DNA of 64,000 nucleotides from an uncultured Tateyamaria sp. (GCA_947501275.1 CANMVD010000001.1:744001-808000); one strand, 5' to 3'; shown: positions 36,474 to 46,080, counted from the stretch's first letter. Made by a program: numbers and translations. The notes: generated by a model from the letters alone, not told the origin.

Positions 36474-37058
36474 TCATGGCAAATCGTCGATTGTGTCCAC
36501 ATCGTTAAGCGTATCCACCAGGGCGACCTTACCGGGTAGCCGTGCTTGTGTGTCGGCAAGTGCGTATTGGGTCGACCAACGTGCGCCTTCCAACACGTTC
36601 CGCGTCAGACGTTTGGGATGTCGCGCCCCGATCAACCAGAACCCCCCGTCAGGCGAGGGGCCAAGTACGCTGTCGCTTTGGCCCAAAGCCCCGATCGCAC
36701 GCGCAATATGGCGGCGTTCAAGACCAGCTATATCTGACCCGATCAATACGGACTTTGGCGGTGCCTGTCGCAATAGGCGGATCATCCTCTGCCCAAGGTC
36801 CCCATTGCCTTGCCAGATCTTGATATCATTCTGCCCGACAACCAGCCGAGATGTTTTTGGCGAGAATCCAGCCACCAGTGTCCATCTTGGGTCCCTAAGG
36901 CTGCGCACCATTTGGTTTACGTGATGTCGATACCACCACGTCGCGTCAATTATCCCGATCCCACGACCAAGCCGGGTTTTGACCCGACCCGGACGCGGCT
37001 GTTTGACCATGATGATCAACCAAGGCGCTTCGATTGGGTTCAACTGGAGTGGTGTCAT
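36474..37058 (-). CDS. DUF2064 / TIGR04282-type glycosyltransferase A-fold protein
   Basis: 194 residues with a nucleotidyl-/glycosyltransferase A fold: WLIIMVKQPRPGRVKTRLG at the N-terminus (the basic nucleotide-binding signature), SVLIGSDIAGLERRHI with the metal-binding Asp, and LGPSPDGGFWLIGAR. Members have been linked with arsenosugar or other sugar-nucleotide pathways; the substrate here is open. The start overlaps the GNAT stop (ATGA), so it is coupled to the operon, whose functions do not otherwise explain it. Confidence 0.8.
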   Translation of the reverse strand: MTPLQLNPIEAPWLIIMVKQPRPGRVKTRLGRGIGIIDATWWYRHHVNQMVRSLRDPRWTLVAGFSPKTSRLVVGQNDIKIWQGNGDLGQRMIRLLRQAPPKSVLIGSDIAGLERRHIARAIGALGQSDSVLGPSPDGGFWLIGARHPKRLTRNVLEGARWSTQYALADTQARLPGKVALVDTLNDVDTIDDLP

Positions 37059-37477
37059 AAAGATCGTTGCATATCGCGATGCGGAATACCCGCGTCATCA
37101 TAGGCCGGGCCAACCGCGACAAAGCCCAACTTTTCATAAAACGCCAACGCGTGTGTTTGCGCGCCCAGTTTTGCACGTGTCACTCCGGTTTGGGTCCGTG
37201 CGATATCCAGACATGCCTCGATGATTGCCGCGCCAAGGCCGGACCCTCGCCCCTGTTTCAAAACGCAGACACGGCCGATCTTGGCCGTCTCTCCTGCCAC
37301 CAAAATCCGAGCACACCCCATTGGGGTGCCGTCGACCGTTGCCAAGACATGCAGGGCGTCACCGTCGCGTCCATCAACCTCTTCTGCCTCACTTACATTT
37401 TGCTCATCGATAAACACAACGCGACGAAGCGAATGGCAGACTGCGAGATCGTCTGTCTGAAAGATGGACCAAGTCAT
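37055..37477 (-). CDS. GNAT family N-acetyltransferase
   Basis: 140 residues, complete GNAT fold. The N-terminal part ([30 protein letters not shown]) resembles the ElaA/YjcF group, the acetyl-CoA pyrophosphate loop is [13 protein letters not shown], and the terminal motif B is [18 protein letters not shown]. Substrate unknown. Both ends overlap neighbours (dapE stop and DUF2064 start) by four bases. Confidence 0.88.
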   Translation of the reverse strand: MTWSIFQTDDLAVCHSLRRVVFIDEQNVSEAEEVDGRDGDALHVLATVDGTPMGCARILVAGETAKIGRVCVLKQGRGSGLGAAIIEACLDIARTQTGVTRAKLGAQTHALAFYEKLGFVAVGPAYDDAGIPHRDMQRSL

Positions 37478-38619
37478 GCGAAATAGTCTCTAAGAATGCG
37501 CGAATAGATCGATTTCAGCTGCACGATATGATCCACCGCGACATGCTCATCCACTTGGTGCATCGACTGGCCAACAAGGCCAAACTCCACCACCGGACAG
37601 TGATTTTTGACAAAGCGGGCATCGGATGTGCCGCCCGTCGTGCTGAGCTCAGGCGTACGCCCGGTTTCGGCAGCAACCGCCGCAGCGACCAAATCGGATA
37701 AGGGGCCGGGTGGTGTTAAAAAACTCTCACCCGAAATCTTGATCCGAACGTCGATTTCCACACCATAATTCGCTGCTACCGCAGCTGCCTGTTCTTGCAG
37801 CCACGCAGATAGGCTTGCCCCGGAATGTGTATCATTAAATCGGATATTCACGACGGCACTGCCCTTTGCAGGGATCACATTCGTCGCCGTATTCCCTGTA
37901 TCCACAGACACAACGGCAAGGGTCGATGCATCAAAATGATCGGTGCCTGTGTCCAATTCATGATGCGCCAGTTGATCCATCAACCGCACCAGTGGGTTCA
38001 GCGGATTGTTGGCGCGATGTGGATAGGCCGAATGGCCCTGCACCCCGGTTACCGTAAACCAAGCTGTCATGGACCCACGGCGGCCGATTTTCATCATCTC
38101 TCCCATGGTGTTCGGACATGTGGGCTCACCCACCAGACACACGCTCATCGCCTCACCAGCGCGCTCCATATGATCCAGCAATGCAGTTGTGCCGTCCAAC
38201 GCTTCGCCCTCTTCGTCCCCGGTGATCGCCAAAACAACTGCCCCGTCCGGAGGTGATATACGCACAAAGTCAATTGCGGCCGCCGCAAAAGCGGCAACAC
38301 CAGATTTCATGTCCGTCGTGCCACGGCCAAACATGACACCATCTTCTATAGCGGCCCCAAAGGGAGGATGAGTCCAGTCCGCTTCGTTTCCCACGGGCAC
38401 AACGTCCGTATGACCATTAAATCCAAACGTCTGCGCATGGCCCTTGGCTCCCCAGCGGGCAAAAAGATTGCGAATTTCACCACGATCAGCCCAGACGCAC
38501 TCGAACCCGGCTGAGGCAAGCAGATCATGTAAAATACCCAGCGCACCGCCATCCATAGGGGTCACAGAGGGGCAACGCACAAGATCGGCGGTCAAGGCGA
38601 CAGGATCAATGGGCTCCAT
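37474..38619 (-). CDS. dapE: Succinyl-diaminopimelate desuccinylase DapE
   Basis: Hydrolyses N-succinyl-LL-diaminopimelate in lysine/peptidoglycan precursor synthesis. ATG 38619 gives 381 residues. The M20 di-zinc motifs are present: GHTDVVPVG, the bridging Asp in [10 protein letters not shown], catalytic Glu pair GDEEGEA, and the C-terminal His in [11 protein letters not shown]. The dapD gene for the preceding succinylation step lies about 4 kb away. It is the first gene of the operon with GNAT, DUF2064 and rnr. The 260 bases upstream, shared with the Hint gene, hold both promoters. Confidence 0.95.
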   Translation of the reverse strand: MEPIDPVALTADLVRCPSVTPMDGGALGILHDLLASAGFECVWADRGEIRNLFARWGAKGHAQTFGFNGHTDVVPVGNEADWTHPPFGAAIEDGVMFGRGTTDMKSGVAAFAAAAIDFVRISPPDGAVVLAITGDEEGEALDGTTALLDHMERAGEAMSVCLVGEPTCPNTMGEMMKIGRRGSMTAWFTVTGVQGHSAYPHRANNPLNPLVRLMDQLAHHELDTGTDHFDASTLAVVSVDTGNTATNVIPAKGSAVVNIRFNDTHSGASLSAWLQEQAAAVAANYGVEIDVRIKISGESFLTPPGPLSDLVAAAVAAETGRTPELSTTGGTSDARFVKNHCPVVEFGLVGQSMHQVDEHVAVDHIVQLKSIYSRILRDYFA

Positions 38620-38817
38620 GGCGGTTCCTTTTACAGGGTTCAAGGTAAAGTTGTGGCGAAAAGGACGCGTTAACAACACCTTCACCGCGCGACAGAGTTA
38701 ACAGGCCATGAATAGCTGTGCTAGGCTCAAGCAAATAATATGACCCGAGGCAGGGCATGAGCAGTCTGGTCGCCAACGTGTGACCGCCAAAAGTGCTAAA
38801 AAATGCACGATCGTGAC

Positions 38818-38836
38818 ATGGGGAAATACCCCATGA
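38818..38836 (+). promoter_or_regulatory. Perfect inverted repeat upstream of the Hint gene
   Basis: CATGGGG-aaata-CCCCATG, seven paired bases, 44 bases before the Hint gene start. It could be an operator or a leader hairpin. Two GTTAAC hexamers are also visible 120-150 bases further upstream. Nothing else was recognised in this 260-base divergent region. Confidence 0.45.
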
Positions 38837-38879
38837 GCTGCGTTTTGTTTTGCCGCCGGAATAAGGGTGAGAGCAGGAC

Positions 38880-40481
38880 ATGGTAGCAGCATCGGAACTC
38901 CCGATTCAAACGGTACGCGAGGGCGTTGATGCCACGGATATGGCCGAGACAATCTTTGGTGACGGTGTTCAGGTCGTTTCGGCCTCGTATACAGGCGACA
39001 TCGACAGTGCAGGGATCTACCAGAACGGAGATAGCGTCTCGCCCGGTGTAACGCCCGGTGATACCGGCGTCATTCTATCAACGGGCAACGCAGAAGACTT
39101 CACCAATTCCAACGGCCAAGCCAACCAAGCCTCCAACACCACAACCAATACCTCGGGCCCAAACAATACGCCTGATTTCAATTCGGAGGCCAACGCTCGG
39201 ACTTTTGATGCATCGTATCTGGATGTAGACTTCATCCCCGACAGTAACCTGATGACGATGCAATTCGTCTTTTCGTCCGAAGAATATCCAGAGTTCCAAA
39301 ACTCGATCTATCAGGATTTTGTAGGGGTGTGGGTGAACGGGCAAATCGTCGATATGGATGTCGGAAACGGCGATACCGACCCGGGAAACATCAACACTAC
39401 AAACAACATCAACATGTTCGTCGACAATCAAAACGACGACTACAACACAGAGATGGATGGGTTCACAATCACGCTGACCCTGACAATGGTTGTGCAACCA
39501 AATGTAGTGAATTCTATCCGTATCGGAATTGCGGACGTGGCTGATACCAGCTTTGATTCAAATCTGTTGATTGCGGGAGACTCTGTACAAACCTCACTTG
39601 TTGCTATCTCGGACGATGTGAATGTCTACCCGGATGGCACGACTTCGTTCAACGTTTTGGACAACGATGTTGGGCCAGCCACCAGTATTCTGACAGTGAC
39701 GCACATCAACGGCCAACCAGTCAGTTATGATCCAGTAACTGGCGTTGGAACAACGATAACGCTGCCCACAGGGCAGACCGTGACAATCGGCGCAAACGGC
39801 GAACTTACGGTTGTTGGTGATGGAGACGAAGAAGACTTTAACTTCACCTACACGGTTACGGATGGCAACAACACAGACGTCGGGTTCGTCAACGCAACAT
39901 CGATCCCATGCTTTGTGGCAGGCACACTGATTGAGACACCGGATGGGAACGTTCCCGTTGAAGTGCTGCAAGCTGGCGATTTGGTAATGACCCAAGATGA
40001 AGGCCCGCAACCGCTTCGTTGGATCGGTACACGCACCGTCAAGGCAGAAGAAAACTTTGCCCCGATCCTGATCCGTGCCGGCACGTTTGGACAACACCGC
40101 GATGTTATGGTGTCACCACTGCATCGCATCCTTGTGCGTGACAGTTTGGCCGAACTTTTGTTCGGAGAGACCGAGGTACTTGTCGCCGCAAAAGACTTGC
40201 TGAACGATCATTCGGTAATACGACAGGTCGGCGGCAAAGTGACCTATGTGCATCTCATGTTCGATCGCCATCAGGTCGTCTTTACAGAAGGGTTGGCGAC
40301 CGAGAGTTTCCTACCCGGGCCGCAAACCACCAAGAGCTTTGAACAAGAGATCGTCGCAGAGATCTGCTCAATTTTCCCCGAGTTAGACCCGCATACAGGC
40401 GAAGGTTACAGCCCAGCGGCTCGCCGCACGTTACGCCACTTCGAGGCAGATTTGCTGATCAAGGCGAAGGTTGCTGCGTGA
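38880..40481 (+). CDS. Choice-of-anchor L / cadherin-like / Hint domain protein
   Basis: 533 residues in three parts. Residues about 10-235 match a choice-of-anchor L domain (FIPDSNLMTMQFVFSSEEYPEF, then GVWVNG). About 240-340 is an Asp-rich cadherin/RapA2-like domain (TTSFNVLDNDVG, FTYTVTDGNN). From about 343 a Hint_2 domain starts at the nucleophile in IPCFVAGTLIETPDG and includes the His of VSPLHRILV. There is no N-terminal signal peptide; such proteins are usually acidic and secreted, and Hint can cleave or attach a C-terminal tail. Its stop overlaps the start of a second Hint-like gene. Confidence 0.88.
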   Translation: MVAASELPIQTVREGVDATDMAETIFGDGVQVVSASYTGDIDSAGIYQNGDSVSPGVTPGDTGVILSTGNAEDFTNSNGQANQASNTTTNTSGPNNTPDFNSEANARTFDASYLDVDFIPDSNLMTMQFVFSSEEYPEFQNSIYQDFVGVWVNGQIVDMDVGNGDTDPGNINTTNNINMFVDNQNDDYNTEMDGFTITLTLTMVVQPNVVNSIRIGIADVADTSFDSNLLIAGDSVQTSLVAISDDVNVYPDGTTSFNVLDNDVGPATSILTVTHINGQPVSYDPVTGVGTTITLPTGQTVTIGANGELTVVGDGDEEDFNFTYTVTDGNNTDVGFVNATSIPCFVAGTLIETPDGNVPVEVLQAGDLVMTQDEGPQPLRWIGTRTVKAEENFAPILIRAGTFGQHRDVMVSPLHRILVRDSLAELLFGETEVLVAAKDLLNDHSVIRQVGGKVTYVHLMFDRHQVVFTEGLATESFLPGPQTTKSFEQEIVAEICSIFPELDPHTGEGYSPAARRTLRHFEADLLIKAKVAA

Positions 40482-41554
40482 CCTGGATCGGGATCACGGA
40501 TCACATGGGCGGGCGATTTTCGCCCACTGGGCTTGGACGCGGCAAGCTACTGCGACCAGGAAAAATGCTCGAACGTGGTACCATCATGTTCGAAACGTTT
40601 ATCACCGGTGATTTGCGCCCCCATGATCTGTTGTCATTGACGCACCAATATCCATGGACCCGCGAGATCGCCTTTCGTGCTGTGCCGGGCGGAGGTTTTG
40701 CCCTTGTGCATCGGCATCATGATTCCATTGCGCACGCCGCCGTTTCATGGACGGGTGATGGCCGTGCCCACACGTTGCGCATCAGCTACGCTTGGGATGC
40801 ACGACATGGTTGGGGTCGACTGACACTGGAACAACCTGAACGCACATTGGTGCGCACCAGCACCGTCAAGAATGCCCGCCCCCTCATGTCCGAGGACTTG
40901 CGCGACCTGATGCTGGGCCACGCTGCGCGCAAGCTGTCCAAGGAAGTTTTATTCGCCGCGGTCACGACTGGCGTTATGCCCGTTGGCCCGATGCCATCAC
41001 TGCATCCCGCAACGCCTATTGCGACACCTGGCGGCTACAAGCAGGCAGGCAAGATCAGACGCGGTGATACTGTTTTGACGGATACAGGCCAAGTTGCACC
41101 AGTGCTGCATACCGTTCGACACACTGTTCCTGCACGGGCCAGCTTTGCACCGGTGCGATTGCACGCGCCCTACTTTGGGCTGCAACGCGATATTGTCGTC
41201 GCCCCCGAACAGCGGCTGGTGCTACGTGGATCCGAAGTAGAGTATATTTTCGGTCAAGAAGCCGTTCTTGTGCCAGCCCGTCATCTGGTCAACGGCTTTG
41301 CCGCGTCGTGGCTGGCCCCGCAATCCGTCACGCAATATGTCCAACTCGTCCTACCCCAACACGAGGTGCTGATCGCTGCGGGCACTGCATTGGAAAGTCT
41401 CTATATCGGGCGAATCCGGCGCAAACCTGAGTTGCTGAATGCATCGGTGCTGTCTGGCACGCCCAGTCAATTGCTGCCAGAGCATGGACGACCCGTCCAT
41501 CAGGTCTTGCGGTCGTTTGAGGCGATTACGCTGATCGAACAGCGGGCTGCTTAG
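40478..41554 (+). CDS. Degenerate Hint-domain protein, coupled to the first
   Basis: 358 residues from GTG 40478, overlapping the upstream stop as GTGA. The first 165 residues are unassigned (FETFITGDLRPHDLLSLTHQYPW). The rest aligns over its length with the Hint_2 domain of the upstream protein, but the nucleophile is changed: MPSLHPATPIATPGG against IPCFVAGTLIETPDG puts Ser in place of Cys, and APEQRLVL replaces SPLHRILV, losing the His. It may be non-cleaving, or use Ser. No signal peptide is visible. Confidence 0.8.
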   Translation: MTWIGITDHMGGRFSPTGLGRGKLLRPGKMLERGTIMFETFITGDLRPHDLLSLTHQYPWTREIAFRAVPGGGFALVHRHHDSIAHAAVSWTGDGRAHTLRISYAWDARHGWGRLTLEQPERTLVRTSTVKNARPLMSEDLRDLMLGHAARKLSKEVLFAAVTTGVMPVGPMPSLHPATPIATPGGYKQAGKIRRGDTVLTDTGQVAPVLHTVRHTVPARASFAPVRLHAPYFGLQRDIVVAPEQRLVLRGSEVEYIFGQEAVLVPARHLVNGFAASWLAPQSVTQYVQLVLPQHEVLIAAGTALESLYIGRIRRKPELLNASVLSGTPSQLLPEHGRPVHQVLRSFEAITLIEQRAA

Positions 41555-41895
41555 TTTTCGGTCTCGTCCCCGAAAAACGGCGTGACCTGCGCCACGATAA
41601 CGGCGTTTTCATCTAGTGCACGCTGCATCAAATCCCGTTCATCATCGCTGATTTCATGGCCTTCAGCCTCGCGTTCAGCCAAGGTTCCATAACCTGTGAC
41701 GTCCAATGGTGCTGTGTCCGCCTGCTTGAGCAACGCAACCGTTTCGCGCACGGCTTCAGCCTCATCCACACCGCTGGCAAAACACATCAACGCAGCACTT
41801 GTTGCGCCTTCGGGCAGACCATCGCCGGTCTTACGACCTATTTGCACGACAAGCGTGTACACCTGCTGGCGCGACGGTTTCTTTTCCTTGCTCAT
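41551..41895 (-). CDS. Conserved-looking hypothetical protein
   Basis: 114 residues, acidic at the C-terminus (DDERDLMQRALDENAVIVAQVTPFFGDETEN) with a compact alpha/beta pattern that includes ATSAALMCFASGVDEAEAVRETVALLK. No known domain, signal peptide or membrane span recognised. The start MSKEKKPSRQQVYTL follows AAGG-like bases, and the stop overlaps the convergent Hint gene stop by four bases. Confidence 0.7.
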   Translation of the reverse strand: MSKEKKPSRQQVYTLVVQIGRKTGDGLPEGATSAALMCFASGVDEAEAVRETVALLKQADTAPLDVTGYGTLAEREAEGHEISDDERDLMQRALDENAVIVAQVTPFFGDETEN

Positions 41896-41991
41896 GTTCT
41901 GGCCGTAGCCTGCCTTTCCGGGCTTGGCAAGCGATCAGGTGGCAGGCATCCTTTGATCAAATCGAAACGCGAATAGCTGGGAACTTTCAGG

Positions 41992-42384
41992 ATGAAACAC
42001 ATCAAGGACATGATCGAGGCCGCAAACAAAGTTGTAGATCACGCCCCAGCGGCTGACATGCTGGATCTGTACGGTCAGGACGATGTCACCTTTGTGGATA
42101 TCCGCGACCCCCGGGAGCTTGCCCGTGATGGAACTATCCCAGGGGCATTCCATTGCACACGCGGCATGCTGGAATTTTGGATCGACCCGGACAGCCCCTA
42201 CGCAAAACCCCAGTTTCAAACAGGCAATCGGATCGTGTTTTTTTGCGCGTCGGGATGGCGATCTGCCTTGGCAGCGCAAGTCGCCCAGGAGATGGGTGTC
42301 GCAAACGTCACCCATATCGAAGATGGTTTCGGCGGTTGGAAAAAGGCTGGTGGCCCGGTCGAGGCCAAACCAGCAAAATCCTGA
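41992..42384 (+). CDS. Rhodanese-like sulfurtransferase
   Basis: 130 residues, single rhodanese domain. The active-site loop VFFCASGWRSAL (Cys near residue 86) and the conserved VDIRDPRELARDGTIPGAFHC are present, with GGWKKAGGPV at the end. It may transfer sulfane sulfur to a thiol acceptor or detoxify cyanide; the acceptor is unknown. Its stop abuts the convergent dapD stop (TGATCA). Confidence 0.9.
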   Translation: MKHIKDMIEAANKVVDHAPAADMLDLYGQDDVTFVDIRDPRELARDGTIPGAFHCTRGMLEFWIDPDSPYAKPQFQTGNRIVFFCASGWRSALAAQVAQEMGVANVTHIEDGFGGWKKAGGPVEAKPAKS

Positions 42385-43212
42385 TCAGTCGCGCAATAGC
42401 TCATTGATTGACGTTTTGGAGCGTGTCCGTGCATCGACCTTTTTCACTATAACGGCGCAATAAAGATTCACTCCATTCTTCGATGGCATCGAGCCGGCAA
42501 CAACAACTGATCCCGCAGGCACTTCGCCATAGGTGAACTCGCCGGTTTCCCGATCTACGATCTTGGTCGACTGGCCAATAAAGACGCCCATGCCCAGCAC
42601 AGACCCTTCGCGCACGATACAACCCTCGACCACTTCGGAACGCGCGCCGATAAAGCAGTTGTCTTCGATGATGGTTGGGCCTGCCTGCATAGGTTCAAGC
42701 ACACCACCGATACCGACACCGCCGGACAGGTGCACGTTTTTACCGATCTGCGCACAGGAACCAACGGTGGCCCATGTATCAACCATGGTCCCTTCGTCCA
42801 CGTAAGCGCCCAGATTCACAAAAGACGGCATCAGCACCACGCCCGGCGCAATGAATGCAGACTTGCGTACAACGCAGTTTGGCACAGCGCGGAAACCAGC
42901 CGTTTTCCACTGGTTGTCACCCCAGCCTTTAAATTTGGAATCAACCTTGTCCCACCAGCCGCCGCCTTGGGGGCCACCGTCTTGTTGTTCCATGTCTTTG
43001 ATACGGAACCCAAGGAGGACGGCCTTTTTCGCCCACTGGTTCACATGCCAATCACCACTTTCCTGACGTTCCGCGACACGCAAACTGCCGGAATCCAGTG
43101 CGTTCAACGTATCCTCGATCGCCTCTCGCGTTTCTCCTCCGGTGGCTGGCGTAATGGTATCACGCGCCTCCCAAGCGGCTTCGATGGCGGTTTCAAGTTG
43201 CGCATTGGACAT
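42385..43212 (-). CDS. dapD: Tetrahydrodipicolinate N-succinyltransferase DapD
   Basis: Transfers succinyl from succinyl-CoA to tetrahydrodipicolinate in the succinylase branch of lysine/diaminopimelate synthesis. ATG 43212 gives 275 residues. The left-handed beta-helix of hexapeptide repeats (for example [12 protein letters not shown] and [16 protein letters not shown]) fills the C-terminal two thirds. The product goes, after an aminotransferase, to DapE, encoded nearby. The longer ORF start at 43269 has no family match. Confidence 0.96.
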   Translation of the reverse strand: MSNAQLETAIEAAWEARDTITPATGGETREAIEDTLNALDSGSLRVAERQESGDWHVNQWAKKAVLLGFRIKDMEQQDGGPQGGGWWDKVDSKFKGWGDNQWKTAGFRAVPNCVVRKSAFIAPGVVLMPSFVNLGAYVDEGTMVDTWATVGSCAQIGKNVHLSGGVGIGGVLEPMQAGPTIIEDNCFIGARSEVVEGCIVREGSVLGMGVFIGQSTKIVDRETGEFTYGEVPAGSVVVAGSMPSKNGVNLYCAVIVKKVDARTRSKTSINELLRD

Positions 43213-43335
43213 AGACAGACTCCCCACATTGATCGCGGCGCTTAGACAACAAACCGGATGCAGGTGCAATCATGTCTGGGCAAGAGGGCAAGGCCACGCT
43301 ACCCCTTGGCAAGCCGTTTAAAGGAGACATTGCGC

Positions 43336-44178
43336 ATGAAAGACGACCGCCACAGCCCGTTTCGGGATGCCTACACAGACCGCAAGGCTGCCGAGGGCGT
43401 ACCGGATACGCCGCAAACGCGCTCGCCGTCCTATCCGCTGGCCTTTGCCGACGACGAATTCATGTGCCGTGACGAATTGCGTCCAGTCCGCTTGCAGCTC
43501 GAACTGCTCAAACCCGAGATGATGATGAACGAAGCCGGGATCCGCTCAACCATTGTTCTATTTGGCGGCGCGCGCATCCCCGCCCCTGCTGACAAAGATA
43601 CTGCACGGACAAAAACCTTGGCCCAACTGTCGCATTTCTATGATGAGGCTCGAGAGTTTTCTCGGCTGATGACCGAGAAGTCCAAGGCCAGCGGAGGGAC
43701 AGAAAACGTGGTTGTCACTGGTGGTGGCCCGGGTGTGATGGAGGCCGGGAATCGTGGCGCTGTTGACGCTGATGGCGCCTCAATCGGGTTGAACATCGTG
43801 CTGCCGTTTGAACAAGCACCCAACGCCTACGTGTCGCCACATCTGTCGTTTAACTTTCACTATTTCGCCATCCGCAAAATGCACTTTTTGATGCGGGCAC
43901 GGGCAATTTGCGTGTTTCCCGGTGGATTCGGCACTTTGGACGAATTGTTCGAGGCTTTGACACTGATTCAGACTGGCCGGATGGAACGTGTGCCGTTCCT
44001 GCTGTTTGGGCGTGCTTTCTGGGAAAGCATAATCAATTGGGGTGCCTTGTCCGATGCAGGCACGATTTCAGCAGATGATCTGGATCTTTTCCGATTTGTT
44101 GAAAGCGCGCAAGAAGCCATAGATGTCATCGACAACTGGGGCCCAGTCACCAAGCGCGGCGAAGTACCGGGACGTTGA
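43336..44178 (+). CDS. LOG-family protein (TIGR00730)
   Basis: 280 residues from ATG 43336, which has AAGGAG upstream. The conserved nucleotide-phosphate loop is GGGPGVMEAGNRGA and the second motif PGGFGTLDELFEALTLIQTGR is complete. LOG proteins are cytokinin riboside 5'-monophosphate phosphoribohydrolases or pyrimidine/purine nucleotide N-glycosidases of unknown bacterial role. It is a longer form with an extra N-terminal region of about 70 residues. Divergent from dapD. Confidence 0.88.
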   Translation: MKDDRHSPFRDAYTDRKAAEGVPDTPQTRSPSYPLAFADDEFMCRDELRPVRLQLELLKPEMMMNEAGIRSTIVLFGGARIPAPADKDTARTKTLAQLSHFYDEAREFSRLMTEKSKASGGTENVVVTGGGPGVMEAGNRGAVDADGASIGLNIVLPFEQAPNAYVSPHLSFNFHYFAIRKMHFLMRARAICVFPGGFGTLDELFEALTLIQTGRMERVPFLLFGRAFWESIINWGALSDAGTISADDLDLFRFVESAQEAIDVIDNWGPVTKRGEVPGR

Positions 44179-44264
44179 GTGCCCACAGGATGCCAATCAT
44201 TTTGTGCGCAAAGTCACATGACGAAGAGCATCAAACATCAGGGCTGTGGTATACGCATGGCCCC

Positions 44265-44340
44265 AATACCTCTCTAATTCGAGGTATTGCGCGGCAGTCA
44301 CAAGAACGCGCCGACCATCCCAGCGGGCCAAAGAGCCCGC
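44265..44340. other. Intergenic region with two perfect inverted repeats
   Basis: AATACCTC-tctaattc-GAGGTATT (44265-44288, eight base pairs) and GCGGGC-caaaga-GCCCGC (44323-44340) lie in the 190 bases between the LOG gene and the convergent small ORF. Neither is followed by a T-run. They could be part of a small RNA or bidirectional terminator. No ORF is convincing in this strip. Confidence 0.4.
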
Positions 44341-44369
44341 GGAGTGCGTTGATTGATCACGTTCGCGGA

Positions 44370-44576
44370 TCAGAGATGCGCAGGCAATGAGCAGATCTCG
44401 ACACGATGCGGCAACGTCTCCAGAATATCACCCGTCTCGGTTTCACGAATGCCATAACCCATTCCGGCCAGGCGGTGCTTCCACTCACGACGCGACAGTG
44501 ACTTGCCCCGCTCACGCGAAACGATGTCCAGAACTTGTGCCGCAACAAAGCGGTCTTGATTTACGATGATCGACAT
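44370..44576 (-). CDS. Small conserved-looking hypothetical protein
   Basis: 68 residues from ATG 44576, chosen over the ORF-track start (44699) because GGAG lies upstream at suitable distance and the sequence reads as a compact unit (MSIIVNQDRFVAAQVLDIVSRERGKSL ... LPHRVEICSLPA). No domain recognised. It is the only plausible gene between the LOG gene and rlmN; the 190 bases upstream of it appear non-coding. Confidence 0.5.
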   Translation of the reverse strand: MSIIVNQDRFVAAQVLDIVSRERGKSLSRREWKHRLAGMGYGIRETETGDILETLPHRVEICSLPAHL

Positions 44577-44766
44577 TTTGCTGTCGCTCCATTTCCATTT
44601 TCCCTGACAGTGACCGTGCAGGGGCACCAAGGCGGGATTGGTGCGCAAACTGGAAAAGATTGTGACCATTTCGAGAACAGTCAGGCTGATTTCAGCCAAT
44701 GGCCATCTGTGCCAACGCTATCTTGACAGCAAAAAGGTGAATGACGGCCCCACCAAAGCCGACGAC

Positions 44767-45948
44767 CTAGGGCAACCCAGCTTCGGCGGCGATTTCTTTG
44801 CGTGATTTACGCGCGCGTTCGGTTGCAGACTTCAACTGACCGCAGGCGGCTAGAATATCTTCGCCACGCGGCGTGCGAATGGGCGACGCGTAACCCGCCT
44901 GATAGATAATGTTGGCAAATGCACGGATGCGGTTGTTGGACGACCTTTTGTAAGGCGCTCCCGGCCATTCATTGAATGGGATAAGGTTCACCTTGGCGGG
45001 GATGCCATCCAACAACTCTACCAGACGGTGGGCATCTGCATCCGTGTCATTCACACCATCGAGCATTACATACTCAAATGTAATGCGCTCGGAATTGCGA
45101 CCTTTCGGATAGGCTTTGAGGGCGGCCAAAAGCGCCTCGATATTCCATCGCTTATTGATGGGGACCAACCTGTCGCGCACTTCATCCCGGGTCGCATGAA
45201 ATGACACAGCCAGCTGGCAGCCGATCTCATTTGCTGTCCGCTCAATCTCAGGCACCACACCAGAAGTCGACAACGTTATGCGACGACGGCTCAGTTGAAT
45301 GCCCTCTTCGTCCATACAGATCTTCATCGCATCGCGCACGTTCTCGAAATTGTACAATGGCTCGCCCATGCCCATCAGGACGATGTTGGACAGCAGCCGA
45401 GTCTCATCCTTGGGCGCACCGGGAATTGGCCATTCATCCAGATCATCTCGGGCGACCATCACCTGCCCTACAATCTCTCCTGCTGTCAGGTTACGGACGA
45501 GTTTTTGCGTGCCCGTGTGGCAAAATGAACATGTCAACGTACAGCCCACTTGGCTGGACACACACAACGTTCCGCGATCTTCTTCAGGGATGTAGACAAC
45601 CTCGACTTCATGACCGCCAGCAATGCGCACCAGATATTTGCGGGTACCGTCTGTGCTGACCTGCTTGGACACAACTTCCGGAACTTCGATCACAAAGGAT
45701 TCGGCCAACTCTGCACGATAGGTTTTGGACAAGTTCGTCATTACGTCAAAATCACGAACACCCCATTGATAAATCCACTGCCAGATCTGCCCCACACGCA
45801 TCTTCGCCTGTTTCTCAGGCGTGCCATGCGCGACAAGAACTTCGTGCAGTTGGGTACGAGTCAAACCAACAAGGTTTGTCGGACCGTCCGGCAACTTGCG
45901 GGGGATCGTCAAAACATCCTGCGTGATAGGCGCATCAGCCATCGTCAT
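44767..45948 (-). CDS. rlmN: Dual-specificity 23S rRNA/tRNA methyltransferase RlmN
   Basis: Radical SAM enzyme that methylates C2 of A2503 in 23S rRNA and A37 in certain tRNAs. ATG 45948 has AGGATTGG upstream; 393 residues. The iron-sulfur site [11 protein letters not shown] (CxxxCxxC) is intact and the second catalytic Cys lies in ILAACGQL near the C-terminus. GMGEPLYNF and the final GLP are typical. Copy B of the dispersed repeat lies upstream of its start. Confidence 0.96.
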   Translation of the reverse strand: MTMADAPITQDVLTIPRKLPDGPTNLVGLTRTQLHEVLVAHGTPEKQAKMRVGQIWQWIYQWGVRDFDVMTNLSKTYRAELAESFVIEVPEVVSKQVSTDGTRKYLVRIAGGHEVEVVYIPEEDRGTLCVSSQVGCTLTCSFCHTGTQKLVRNLTAGEIVGQVMVARDDLDEWPIPGAPKDETRLLSNIVLMGMGEPLYNFENVRDAMKICMDEEGIQLSRRRITLSTSGVVPEIERTANEIGCQLAVSFHATRDEVRDRLVPINKRWNIEALLAALKAYPKGRNSERITFEYVMLDGVNDTDADAHRLVELLDGIPAKVNLIPFNEWPGAPYKRSSNNRIRAFANIIYQAGYASPIRTPRGEDILAACGQLKSATERARKSRKEIAAEAGLP

Positions 45949-46008
45949 ATCCAATCCTATTGGGGTGATGTGCCCCATATAGGAAAAAGGCGGGCGATCA
46001 AAAGAGAT

Positions 46009-46070
46009 TCGCCCACTCTTCTCTGTTCTAAAAAATCCTGGGGGGCCGCAGGCGGGGGCAAAGCCCCCTC
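46009..46070 (+). repeat. Dispersed intergenic repeat, copy B
   Basis: A diverged copy: TTCTCTGTTCTAAAAAATCC, GGGGGG, a CCGC-aggcg stretch and GGGGGC-aaa-GCCCCC. It sits between rlmN and the AhpD-like gene, both on the minus strand. Confidence 0.7.
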
Positions 46071-46080
46071 CGATAGCGCG

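Noticed and set aside
44265-44288. tRNA-like or terminator hairpin
   Set aside because: The stem is perfect but there is no cloverleaf, no CCA or T-arm sequence and no T-run, so it was kept only as an inverted repeat.
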